From contig CAIJRD010000010.1 of assembly GCA_903822975.1 (NCBI GenBank), positions 167,167 through 231,166 on the forward strand: a stretch of DNA of 64,000 nt, written 5' to 3'. The position numbers and the translations under genes were made by a program. The notes below the pieces were generated by a model. It saw only the letters and a list, made by a program, of their open reading frames with translations. It was not told the origin of the DNA and did no database searches. Below, one piece after another: positions 37,887 through 45,322 of the stretch. The stretch's first letter is position 1. Every line of letters begins with the position of its first letter. Source of the DNA: an uncultured Sinobacteraceae bacterium. GTDB lineage: Bacteria > Pseudomonadota > Gammaproteobacteria > Nevskiales > Nevskiaceae.

Positions 37887-38289
37887 GCGCGCGTCGCCGA
37901 TAGCGCTGCGCGCAGAGGGACAGAATCCAGTGAATCACTAGAAACGGCGCTCGAAGTATTGTCGCCATCGAGCCCTCTTATTTTTGCGCATGGCTTGGTG
38001 TCGCAAGCTTCCTGTTCGATCGGCATGTTCGCGGCGTTATTCAAAGAAACTTACTAACGATATCGCATCGCCCAGCTGTCGGTTTATGGCCTCGACTGCG
38101 CGATGAAATGACTTCCCGCGGCAGCATAGACGAACCTTCCTCACGCGAGCCGGCTACTCGGTCCGGTACTCGGCTTGCGTTGCGCGATCGCGAAATACTT
38201 CCGGCCTTGCTACCCGATCGACTCCTGTCGCAACGACTCCTCCCGGCTCTACCCGGCTGACGAATCGACAGGCGCAACACCGCGCTCGC
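37887..38289. other. Divergent intergenic stretch, no supported gene
   Basis: About 400 bases between the hydrolase and the divergent dioxygenase gene. No frame here looks coding; it should hold both promoters. No FNR or sigma-54 match was seen. Confidence 0.4.
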
Positions 38290-39402
38290 TTGCCTCGCGA
38301 TCACGAGCTTGCGCACAATGCTTACAGCTCGCGTCCTCTCTTATGGAACGATACTGAATTGCTCGACCAGCCGATCCAACATCCGTCTGCCTGGTCAGCC
38401 GAGCAGATCCACAACGATACGAGCTGGCGGCTCGCCCTCAGCGCGACGGAACAGGCGGAAGCGCTGCACGCTTTGCAGGGCGTGCTCGATGCCGGAATCG
38501 ACTTGCTCGACATCACGCCCGAGAACTTTCGATTGCCGAACTTAGGCCCGCGCCTCGACGCGGTGATCGACGACATCGAAGGCGGTCGCGGCTTTGCGCT
38601 GCTGTGCGACGTGCCGATCGAAGGTCTGTCGCCCGATGCGCTGGAGAAATTGTTCTGGGGCCTCGCCGCCCATATCGGCTATGCCGAACCGCAGGACGCC
38701 AGCGGCAAACGTCTGCATCACGTGCAGGCCGAGTTCTCGTTCAAGGACGAGGCCAGCGCCACGCAGCATTTCGCGACCTCGACCACGCGCGGCTATCAAA
38801 CCAATATCGAACTGGACTTCCACGGCGACGGATCGGATGCACTGTTCTTCCTGTGTCACCGCAAGGGCAAGACCGGGGGCCTGAGTCGCCTGGCGAGTGC
38901 GATCACCGCGTTCAACCAGATTCTGAGTGCGCGACCGGACCTCGCACTCGAACTGCAGAAGCCCTATGCCTTCGATGCGCGCGGCGAACTCGGGCCCGAG
39001 CACGCGTTTCAGATGATCCCGATCTACAGCTACTACCGCGGTTATCTGAACATTCTCTACAAGCGCGGCTATATCGATCTCGCCCAGCACCTGCCCGGCG
39101 CCGAGCAAATGACACCGGCGATGCGTGAGGCGGTGGATCTGCTCGACCGCACGATCCGTGCGCCCGGCAATGCCTATTCGTTCATGATGGAACCCGGCGA
39201 AATCCTCATCGCCAACAACTACAACATCCTGCATTCGCGCACGGTGTTCGAGGATCACGACGAGCCTGCGCGCAAACGCCACATGCTGCGCATCTGGTCG
39301 ACCCTGCGCCGCAATCGCCGGCCACTACCGCCTGCGCTGCAGCGCGCACGCGAATTCAAGGCCTCGGCCGCCCGACGACGCGCACTTGGAGATGCCACAT
39401 GA
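38290..39402 (+). CDS. TauD/TfdA-family Fe(II)/2-oxoglutarate dioxygenase
   Basis: The frame opens at TTG 38290; no good ribosome site decides the start, and TTG 38359 (residue 24) is an alternative. In the 370-residue form, ELDFHGDGSDALFFLC gives the HxD iron ligands His178 and Asp180, NNYNILHSRTVFED gives the distal His315, and RHMLRIW near 330-336 supplies the Arg that binds 2-oxoglutarate. The family includes taurine dioxygenase and clavaminate-synthase-like hydroxylases. Its stop overlaps the start of an MFS transporter gene by 4 bases (ATGA), so the two are translationally coupled and probably handle the same small organic compound, identity unknown. Confidence 0.9.
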   Translation: MPRDHELAHNAYSSRPLLWNDTELLDQPIQHPSAWSAEQIHNDTSWRLALSATEQAEALHALQGVLDAGIDLLDITPENFRLPNLGPRLDAVIDDIEGGRGFALLCDVPIEGLSPDALEKLFWGLAAHIGYAEPQDASGKRLHHVQAEFSFKDEASATQHFATSTTRGYQTNIELDFHGDGSDALFFLCHRKGKTGGLSRLASAITAFNQILSARPDLALELQKPYAFDARGELGPEHAFQMIPIYSYYRGYLNILYKRGYIDLAQHLPGAEQMTPAMREAVDLLDRTIRAPGNAYSFMMEPGEILIANNYNILHSRTVFEDHDEPARKRHMLRIWSTLRRNRRPLPPALQRAREFKASAARRRALGDAT

Positions 39403-40649
39403 CAGCCGACGCCACCGCACCGTTGAAATCTTCGGCGCGCTATTTCATCGTGCTGGTGTTCCTGATCTCGGCGTTCAACCAGGCCGACCGACTGCTGATC
39501 GGCATCGTCTCGCAGGCGATCAAGCTGGAGTTCACGCTCAGCGACACGCTGCTCGGACTGCTCGGCGGCACCTCGTTCGCGCTGATGTATTCGGTGATCG
39601 GTCTGCCGATCGCTCGATTGACCGATCGCAGCAACCGGCGCAACGTGCTGGCGTTCTGCATCGGCCTGTGGAGTCTGATGACGGCCGCTTGCGGACTGTC
39701 GGCGAGCTTCGTTCAGCTGATTCTCGCGCGTGTCGGCGTGGCCGCAGGCGAAGCCGGCTTCGTCCCGCCGACGCATTCGCTGATGACCGACTTCGTTTCC
39801 GAGCGACGGCGCGCTGCGGGCTTTTCGATCATCGCGGTCGGTGCTGCGGTCGGTGCGTTCCTGGCGAACAGCGTCGGCGGCTATTTCACGACGCACTTCG
39901 GCTGGCGCTCGGCGTTCCTCGCACTCGGCATACCCGGCGCACTGCTGGCGCTGGTGGTGGCGATGACGCTGCGAGAACCACCACGCACGACCTCCGGCAC
40001 CAGCCTGCCCAATGCGTTCGCACCGAGTCTCAAGCGTCTGCTCGGCAACCGGATCTATCTGCAATGCATCATCGCCTCCGGCATCCACCTGATTCTGGTG
40101 TACGGCATGGCGTTCTGGTCGGCACCGTTTTTCATTCGTGGCTTTGGCCTCACGGCCGCCAAGGCGGGTGCGATTCTGGGCGTGCTGGGTTCAGTGTTCG
40201 GCATCCTCGGCGCAGTGGCCGGCGGCATGCTGGGTGATCGTTTGGCGCTGCGCGATCGACGCTGGCTCGCGCTTTGGCCGGCGCTGTCGATTGCGATTGC
40301 CACGCCATTTTGTCTCGCCGGCTTCCTGACGCCGGTACTCGGTGTGGCCATCGGTTGCCTCGCCGTTGCCGCAGCCTGCAATGCGATGTACCAAGCCTCG
40401 ACGTACACATTGGTGCAGGCGCAAGTCACCGCGCAGGAGCGCGCCACCGCGGCGGCGCTGATGATTCTGGTACAGAGCTTGATCGGCCTCGCAATCGGTC
40501 CGCTCCTGATCGGCGCCTTGAGCGACTACGTCACCGCGGCCCACATCGCCGGTGGACTCGGCGTCGTGCTGGCCTGCGTCAGCCTGTTGAACATTCCCTC
40601 TGCGCTGCTGTTCGTCTCCTGTGCCCGATCGATGCGCGCGCCCTCCTAG
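39399..40649 (+). CDS. Major facilitator superfamily transporter
   Basis: The 416-residue protein has 12 predicted helices in two halves. The loop after helix 2 carries a variant of the MFS motif A (GLPIARLTDRSNRRN), and the segment RVGVAAGEAGFVPPTHSLMTD is the helix 4-5 signature of the Spns/GudP-like acid and small-molecule exporter or importer group. The C-terminal half repeats the pattern with GGMLGDRLALRDRRW. It is an inner-membrane proton-coupled carrier. Its start overlaps the dioxygenase stop (ATGA), which ties transport and oxidation of one substrate. Confidence 0.93.
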   Translation: MTADATAPLKSSARYFIVLVFLISAFNQADRLLIGIVSQAIKLEFTLSDTLLGLLGGTSFALMYSVIGLPIARLTDRSNRRNVLAFCIGLWSLMTAACGLSASFVQLILARVGVAAGEAGFVPPTHSLMTDFVSERRRAAGFSIIAVGAAVGAFLANSVGGYFTTHFGWRSAFLALGIPGALLALVVAMTLREPPRTTSGTSLPNAFAPSLKRLLGNRIYLQCIIASGIHLILVYGMAFWSAPFFIRGFGLTAAKAGAILGVLGSVFGILGAVAGGMLGDRLALRDRRWLALWPALSIAIATPFCLAGFLTPVLGVAIGCLAVAAACNAMYQASTYTLVQAQVTAQERATAAALMILVQSLIGLAIGPLLIGALSDYVTAAHIAGGLGVVLACVSLLNIPSALLFVSCARSMRAPS

Positions 40650-40822
40650 CGTGCAAAGCCGACACACGACAACGGCGCTTTTGCTACGCGCTCAGTAGCA
40701 CACTACTTTTGTTTTGGGTTTGCAGATCCAAGGCTTATCCGCGCGCGCTTGCGGTTCATCCAACGCGCTTCGCAGCAAGACCTGAGCGGCGCGACGCTCG
40801 TGCCGATCCATCCAGCACGGAA

Positions 40823-41230
40823 TCAGAACGCGTCGATATCGCCCAGCGCGCGGATCAATCGACGCGCGCGCTTGTCCGGCTTGCTCAAAGGCTTGCTGTA
40901 GCCGGTGGCCGCCATCCGGCGCTGCTGCGCCAGCTCTTCGCGCGCGACGCGGCTATTGTCCGTCTCGCGGTAGCACTGCTGTGCGAGCGCGGCCGAACCG
41001 CGTTGTGCGCTCAGCGCGAGCACGTCGATCTCATATCGATCCTGACCGCGGCTGACTTCGAGGCGATCGCCGACGCGCACCAGTTTTGCCGGCTTTGCGG
41101 GCGTGCCGCCGAACTTCACCTTGCCGCCTTCGATGGCCTGCTTGGCGAGCGCACGGCTGCGGAAGAAGCGGCTTGCCCAGAGCCAGATATCCAGACGCAC
41201 ACCCGCCATCTCGGTGAGTGACTGCGTCAT
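40823..41230 (-). CDS. hslR: Heat-shock protein 15, S4-domain RNA-binding protein
   Basis: The 135-residue product opens with the S4 domain VRLDIWLWASRFFRSRALAKQAIEGGKVKFGG (about residues 11-42), diagnostic for HslR, and continues with GDRLEVSRGQDRYEIDVLALSAQRGSA. The C-terminal tail is rich in Lys and Arg (KPDKRARRLIRAL). In E. coli Hsp15 binds stalled 50S subunits carrying nascent chain and returns them to the cycle after heat shock. I chose ATG 41230 (MTQSLTEM); an extension to 41260 is possible. Confidence 0.93.
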   Translation of the reverse strand: MTQSLTEMAGVRLDIWLWASRFFRSRALAKQAIEGGKVKFGGTPAKPAKLVRVGDRLEVSRGQDRYEIDVLALSAQRGSAALAQQCYRETDNSRVAREELAQQRRMAATGYSKPLSKPDKRARRLIRALGDIDAF

Positions 41231-41324
41231 TGAGGTGCGTGCTGCGCGTCGTCCACGCAAGCGGATGCGTGCGGATGGCGTCTGCCGGTTTGTCGCGTAA
41301 GGCCTGACATTGTGATTCGCGGGT

Positions 41325-41768
41325 TCAATGCTTGATCACCGTGGCTGGCTTGACCAACTTCATTGGCGTACGTGCGTCTGCCTTCGCCAGTTGCTGCAGC
41401 GCGTCCCAATCCGGGCTGGTGAAGATCCACTGCACGTAACTGAGCACGCCGGCTTTCTTGTCCTCCGGCAAATCGGCCGACGCGCTACTCGCGAGGATGC
41501 CAGGCTTCATCATGTCGCCCCAAGCTGCCAGCGTCTGCAGGTACTGCGCGATGTCATCCGGCAAACGTGCATCTCCGAGCCAGCGTTCCACGGCCAGCAG
41601 CACGGCGCGCGACTGGCGCGTGCACGTTGGACTCTTCGGCAGACTCATCGTCTCGACGATCTTTTGCAGCAGAATGCCAATTTGTTCAGTGTTCATCAGT
41701 GTGCGGTCGCGAACGACGTTGGGACCCAAAGTGTAACCAGTCGCGTTCGTGCCGTGACACCGCATCAT
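41325..41768 (-). pseudogene. Cytochrome c-like fragment, probably 5' truncated
   Basis: The frame is open to 41972, but only the part from about 41777 on has protein-like character: CSQMMRCHGTNATGYTLGPNV looks like a class I heme-binding segment whose CxxCH is spoiled (two Cys are six positions apart), followed by helical sequence (EQIGILLQKIVETMSLP and later LPDDIAQYLQTLAAWGD). No signal peptide precedes it and the upstream codons are Arg/Ser-rich and out of character. I read this as a decayed remnant of a periplasmic cytochrome or a gene whose true start is lost. It might alternatively be a small intact protein from ATG 41696. Confidence 0.4.
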
Positions 41769-41906
41769 CTGCGAGCACGCGGATTCGTTCAATGGCGCGG
41801 CAACAGGCCTGACCACGCACCGCTGGAACTGCCGCGACGACCGGCACCGGCTCGTCCTCGTCGTGGATCGCATCGAGTGGCGACGAGGTTCCCATGGTTC
41901 GCGCCC

Positions 41907-41920
41907 TTGATCCACCTCAA
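41907..41920. promoter_or_regulatory. FNR/Anr-type box before the BON protein gene
   Basis: TTGATCCACCTCAA has one mismatch to TTGAT-N4-ATCAA. Its centre is 80 bases before the BON-protein ATG; a class II start would fall near 41955, giving a 39-base leader. Confidence 0.65.
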
Positions 41921-41993
41921 TGCGTTGGCCAAGGGCATCGCGGAAGCTGAGGCCGGATGCACAAGCGGCCACTTCCTAACGGAGCCTGTCGAC

Positions 41994-42554
41994 ATGAAAA
42001 CCGATGCACAGCTGAAGAAGGACGTGGAAACTCAACTTGAGCTAGACCCGGCGGTCGATGCAGCCGCGGTGGGTGTGTCCGTCAAGCACGGGGTCGTCAT
42101 GCTGACGGGACATCTCGGAAGCACTGCCGAGAAGCTGGCTGCAGAGCGCGCCGCGCGCAGGGTCACTGGCTTCAGGGGCTTGGCCGTGGAGTTCGACGTG
42201 CCGCCAGACCATGGTCATGTGCCGACCGATGCAGATATCGCGAATGCCGCGGCCGATCAGGTTGGGCGGAACTCCACTGCACCGCATGACGATGTCATCG
42301 TCAAAGTCGAAGACGGCTGGGTGACTTTGTCGGGCAGTGTGGCCTGCGAATACCAGCGTAGTGCGGCGGCCGAGGCGGTGCGTCATCTGGCCGGCGTCAA
42401 AGGCGTTGCGAATCTGATCGCGCCGCATTCGAAGGGCAAGGCAGACGCTGATCCAACACTCGACGACGCGGCACTTCAGCACACCGCGCACGCGTCCGTC
42501 GATCACGCCGATGCGGCCTCCGAGCTCCAAAGGCCTGCACTGCTCCCGGAGTAG
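41994..42554 (+). CDS. BON-domain protein
   Basis: The 186-residue protein starts at ATG 41994, with GGAG 9 bases upstream. Two BON modules are visible: DAQLKKDVETQLELDPAVDAAAVGVSVKHGVVMLTGHL (about residues 3-40) and the block with VIVKVEDGWVTLSGSVACEYQRSAAAEAVRHLAGVKGVANLI (about 101-142). BON domains bind phospholipid or osmotic-stress ligands; proteins of this double-BON type without a signal peptide are common in stress and low-oxygen clusters. The C-terminal 40 residues are His/Ala/Asp-rich and probably disordered. An FNR box precedes the gene, linking it to the set at 22-35 kb. Confidence 0.88.
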   Translation: MKTDAQLKKDVETQLELDPAVDAAAVGVSVKHGVVMLTGHLGSTAEKLAAERAARRVTGFRGLAVEFDVPPDHGHVPTDADIANAAADQVGRNSTAPHDDVIVKVEDGWVTLSGSVACEYQRSAAAEAVRHLAGVKGVANLIAPHSKGKADADPTLDDAALQHTAHASVDHADAASELQRPALLPE

Positions 42555-42598
42555 TGCGCCGACGATCTGCTGGTCGCGATTGGCGCAGCGGTCTGTTA

Positions 42599-42895
42599 CT
42601 AGATGCGCGCCGACGAAACGCGCTTGGAAATTCGCGCGCTTCTGAATGCTCGAACGGCTTCGAAGTGCTCGCAATTGAGCGAATCGACCATGCAGAACAA
42701 GCCGAGCGACAGCAGCGCTGCACCGGCAATCAGATCCTTGAAGAATAAGGAGGGGAGCTGTGGCTCGACGATGATGCTAAGCAGGCATAGCGCCGCAACG
42801 CCTAAGAGGCCGTAGGCGATTGTTTCAGCAGTGCGTGCCAGGTCGGCGGTGCAGTCGATGTGCACGCGCAGGTATTCCATCTCATCGCCTTCCAT
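42599..42895 (-). CDS. Small two-helix membrane protein of unknown function
   Basis: The 98-residue product has a short acidic N-terminus (MEGDEMEYLRVHIDCTADL), two hydrophobic helices (about residues 25-45 and 52-70) and a basic tail (RAFRSARISKRVSSARI), so both ends should face the cytoplasm. ATG 42880 is a second possible start, with GATGAG in front. Composition and hydropathy support a real gene, but I do not recognise the family. It is convergent with the BON gene. Confidence 0.65.
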   Translation of the reverse strand: MEGDEMEYLRVHIDCTADLARTAETIAYGLLGVAALCLLSIIVEPQLPSLFFKDLIAGAALLSLGLFCMVDSLNCEHFEAVRAFRSARISKRVSSARI

Positions 42896-43347
42896 TTCGC
42901 CCGGATCTCCTCAACGCTTTCGCGGGTACTGCGACACTTGAGTGTCTTTGCCTCGATGTTATCGCCCCGGCGACCCTGCAACAACTAACCATATGGGTAG
43001 CTGCGTCGCCGCGTCGCTGCGTAGGTACACAGCTGCACAGCTGCATAGCTGCGCGCCCGGTCGCGGCGGGCTTGGGAGACGCAAGACTTGCTCACTTCTG
43101 CAAGTGGATGTCTGTCGCGCGCCACCGTGGCGGCTTGATCGATCCATCGATGGCCGCTGAGTCAGGCTGCAGTGCAGCAGTTACAGAGCAGTCCATTGCG
43201 CGGCGTGCAAGGGTCCGAACCCTTTCGTTCTTGTCTTGGCACGATCGCCCGAAACCGGGGTCCAAGGGCTGTCGAGCACGACGCAACAGCCAGCGTGCTC
43301 GTCGCCTTCGCAGCCGCATCCGGTTGCCAGAACTGAGAACTCCAAAG
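42896..43347. other. Intergenic stretch with short GCTGCA repeats, no supported gene
   Basis: About 450 bases. A run of near-repeats of CAGCTGCA lies around 43026-43050, and AAGGGT-CCG-AACCCTT near 43208-43223 is a short inverted repeat. No frame has a proper start and protein-like composition. Confidence 0.4.
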
Positions 43348-43626
43348 ATGACCTCTTCAACCCGTCGCCTATTCGCGCAGAAATCGGTCCGCTTGGCGCT
43401 TCTGAGCGTTCCTGCTGCCCTGTGGTTGGTCGCCTGTAATGCGCCGCCGCCACCGCAAGCGGCCGCACCGACGACTGTTGTCGAGCGCGTCGTGGAGCGT
43501 CCGCAGGTTTCGGTCGAAGTCGATCCGCGCCGGAACGACCACGACGACCAACGCAGGCACGAAGAAGAAGAGCGTCAGCGCCGCGAGGAAGAACAGCGCC
43601 ATCAGCACGACAACGACCATCACTGA
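43348..43626 (+). CDS. Small lipoprotein with a charged His/Glu/Arg tail
   Basis: The 92-residue protein has a lipoprotein signal: basic n-region, hydrophobic core, and lipobox LVAC with Cys30 as the predicted lipid attachment site. The mature part is Pro/Ala-rich, then VVERVVERPQVSVEVDPR, then a low-complexity tail of Glu, Arg, His and Asp (residues about 65-92) that could bind metal or be disordered. Residue 2 after the Cys is Ala, compatible with outer-membrane sorting. Frames upstream of ATG 43348 look non-coding. Confidence 0.7.
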   Translation: MTSSTRRLFAQKSVRLALLSVPAALWLVACNAPPPPQAAAPTTVVERVVERPQVSVEVDPRRNDHDDQRRHEEEERQRREEEQRHQHDNDHH

Positions 43627-44150
43627 GTCAGCGTTCTGCGCGCGACGATCGACGTTACGCCATTGCCACTGGCCGCACGTCGAACACCGGCTGACGAAAG
43701 CCGCGCGTTGCCGGTCGTGGGCTAACCTCAACCGAGCCTCGGTTGCTCTTCAAGCTGCCATTCTGATGAGAATGGACGCTACGTACTTCGAGGCGGGGAC
43801 GGAGCCAGTATGTCGGTCGCCTGCTGCATCTATTGGCCTGGGCATTGGCCGGACCGATGCTGGTGTTATCTGCGCCGCACGCCTCCGGCCGGTTTGCAAT
43901 CGAACTACCGCGCTGGCCGCCGGCGACAAGCTATGCACTGCTAGGCTGGTACATTGGCTTGGGGGTTCGCCGCGAGACGCTCAAAAGGCGTTGTACATGC
44001 ACTGCTGGCGGTAATCCTCTCCGCACACCTAGACGGGCAAGAAACCTCGCGTCGCGCTCGATCAGACGCGTTCGACGATAAACTGTGCAGCCTGAAGACG
44101 CGCCACGTCTCGCCGTGCGCCTCGCCATTGATCGGCGCTTGCCACCTCTC
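43627..44150. other. Stretch without a convincing gene; possible remnant
   Basis: About 520 bases. One plus-strand frame (about 43809-44010) encodes a hydrophobic segment with LAWALAGPMLVLSAP and SYALLGWYIGLGVRR, like two membrane helices, but has no supported start and ends in out-of-character sequence. It may be a decayed membrane-protein gene. Confidence 0.3.
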
Positions 44151-44732
44151 ATGACCATTGCACTGACCGACTTCGCCATCGCGCGGCTGTTTCCCAGACA
44201 GAAGCGCAGCAACACGATTCAGGACTGCACGGCAGCCGAATTCGAGCGCTATCTGAACGCGCACACGCCGCTGAAAGTGCTCGATGGCTACGCTCCCTTT
44301 TGCAAGCTCCACGTCCACAGCAATTGGACATCGACACGCTGCCTGACCATCCCGATCACGCCAGACAACCGGCATCAACTGCGTTCGGCGTACGAGGCGC
44401 GCAATTCATCGGAGTTAGCCGTCCTCACACGCTGGTTCGAAGGCGTCGAAGCGCCGCGCGCCGGATATCTGATCCCGATCTTGTACAGCCGTGCGCAATT
44501 GCAAAAAGAGGGCACCGTCGTTCAGGCCGACTGGGGCGTCGTTGGATGTCTCTACACCAGAGATCCAGAAGAAATTCCGATGGCGCCGATCACGATGCTA
44601 CGCAATGCCTTGGGTGTTGCCGAAGGCGGCTCCGGCGTCGCGTTGGATCATGCCGCCTATAAACGCAGCGTCGCGTTCTGGGAACACAACGCCAATTGGC
44701 GCGATGTTCCGGCGGCTGGCACCCGAACATGA
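44151..44732 (+). CDS. DUF3228 family protein
   Basis: The product from ATG 44151 has 193 residues: MTIALTDFAIARLFPRQ, then a long block ending in ADWGVVGCLYTRDPEEIPMAPITMLRNALGVAEGGSGVALDHAAYKRSVAFWEHNANW. The last part (PMAPITMLRNALG, GGSG) is, as I recall, typical of DUF3228, a family of unknown function also found in plants and algae. No membrane segment or signal is seen. It overlaps the following YchJ-type gene by 4 bases (ATGA), so the two are coupled. Confidence 0.75.
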   Translation: MTIALTDFAIARLFPRQKRSNTIQDCTAAEFERYLNAHTPLKVLDGYAPFCKLHVHSNWTSTRCLTIPITPDNRHQLRSAYEARNSSELAVLTRWFEGVEAPRAGYLIPILYSRAQLQKEGTVVQADWGVVGCLYTRDPEEIPMAPITMLRNALGVAEGGSGVALDHAAYKRSVAFWEHNANWRDVPAAGTRT

Positions 44733-45118
44733 AAACGCCGTCGGTCACACTATGCCCTTGCGGCACCGGCAAGGCCTTCGATGCCTGCTGCGCGCGATGG
44801 CACGTGAATCTGCAAGCGCCCACTGCGGAAGCGCTGATGCGCTCGCGCTACAGCGCCTACGTTTTGAAGAACGAAACTTATCTGCTGGCCACCTGGCACG
44901 TGACGACACGCCCGCCTTCGCTCGGCTTCGAAGCGCACACCAAGTGGCTTGGACTCGTCGTCAACAGCGCCACAGAAACAGGCGCCGACAAGGCCGAGGT
45001 CGACTTCGTCGCGCGCTACCGAGTCGGTGGTAATCCAGCCGTGCGCTTGCACGAGCGCAGCCGCTTCGTGAGAGAAGATGGACACTGGTTCTATGTGGAT
45101 GCTGCAGCGTTCGATTGA
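44729..45118 (+). CDS. YchJ-family protein with SEC-C metal-binding motif
   Basis: The 129-residue protein starts at the ATG that overlaps the previous stop. CPCGTGKAFDACCARWH (about residues 8-24) is an SEC-C-type zinc motif, and APTAEALMRSRYSAYVLKNETYLLATWH is the YchJ hallmark, followed by a NTF2-like domain with VDFVARYRVGG and LHERSRFVREDGHWFYVDA. YchJ proteins are widespread in proteobacteria with no proven function. The pairing with DUF3228 is tight, but its meaning is unknown. Confidence 0.9.
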   Translation: MKTPSVTLCPCGTGKAFDACCARWHVNLQAPTAEALMRSRYSAYVLKNETYLLATWHVTTRPPSLGFEAHTKWLGLVVNSATETGADKAEVDFVARYRVGGNPAVRLHERSRFVREDGHWFYVDAAAFD

Positions 45119-45280
45119 GCTGGAGTTGCGCTTGGCAAGTCGTCGCTTGCTTCGAGTCCCGCGAGCCTTGTGACTGAGTCGGTAAGCTTTAAGCTGCGCC
45201 ACCGATTCGCTACGCGCGTTCAGCGATACGCAAACACCTTTCGAATTCTGGATTTTCTGCTACGAATAACGAGTGCCGGC

Positions 45281-45322
45281 GGCACTGGGCTTTCGGCACT
45301 GGGCTTTCGACACTAGGCTTCA
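45281..45322. repeat. Three 14-bp tandem copies at the kinase 3' end
   Basis: GGCACTGGGCTTTC occurs twice in tandem, followed by a third, diverged copy (GACACTAGGCTTCA) that reaches the stop codon of the histidine kinase gene. The array extends the region just past the coding end. Confidence 0.6.

Noticed and set aside
43200..43260. GGTCCGAACCC segment that resembles a tRNA T-loop
   Set aside because: It lacks the TTC core, acceptor stem and anticodon arm; it is only a short inverted repeat.
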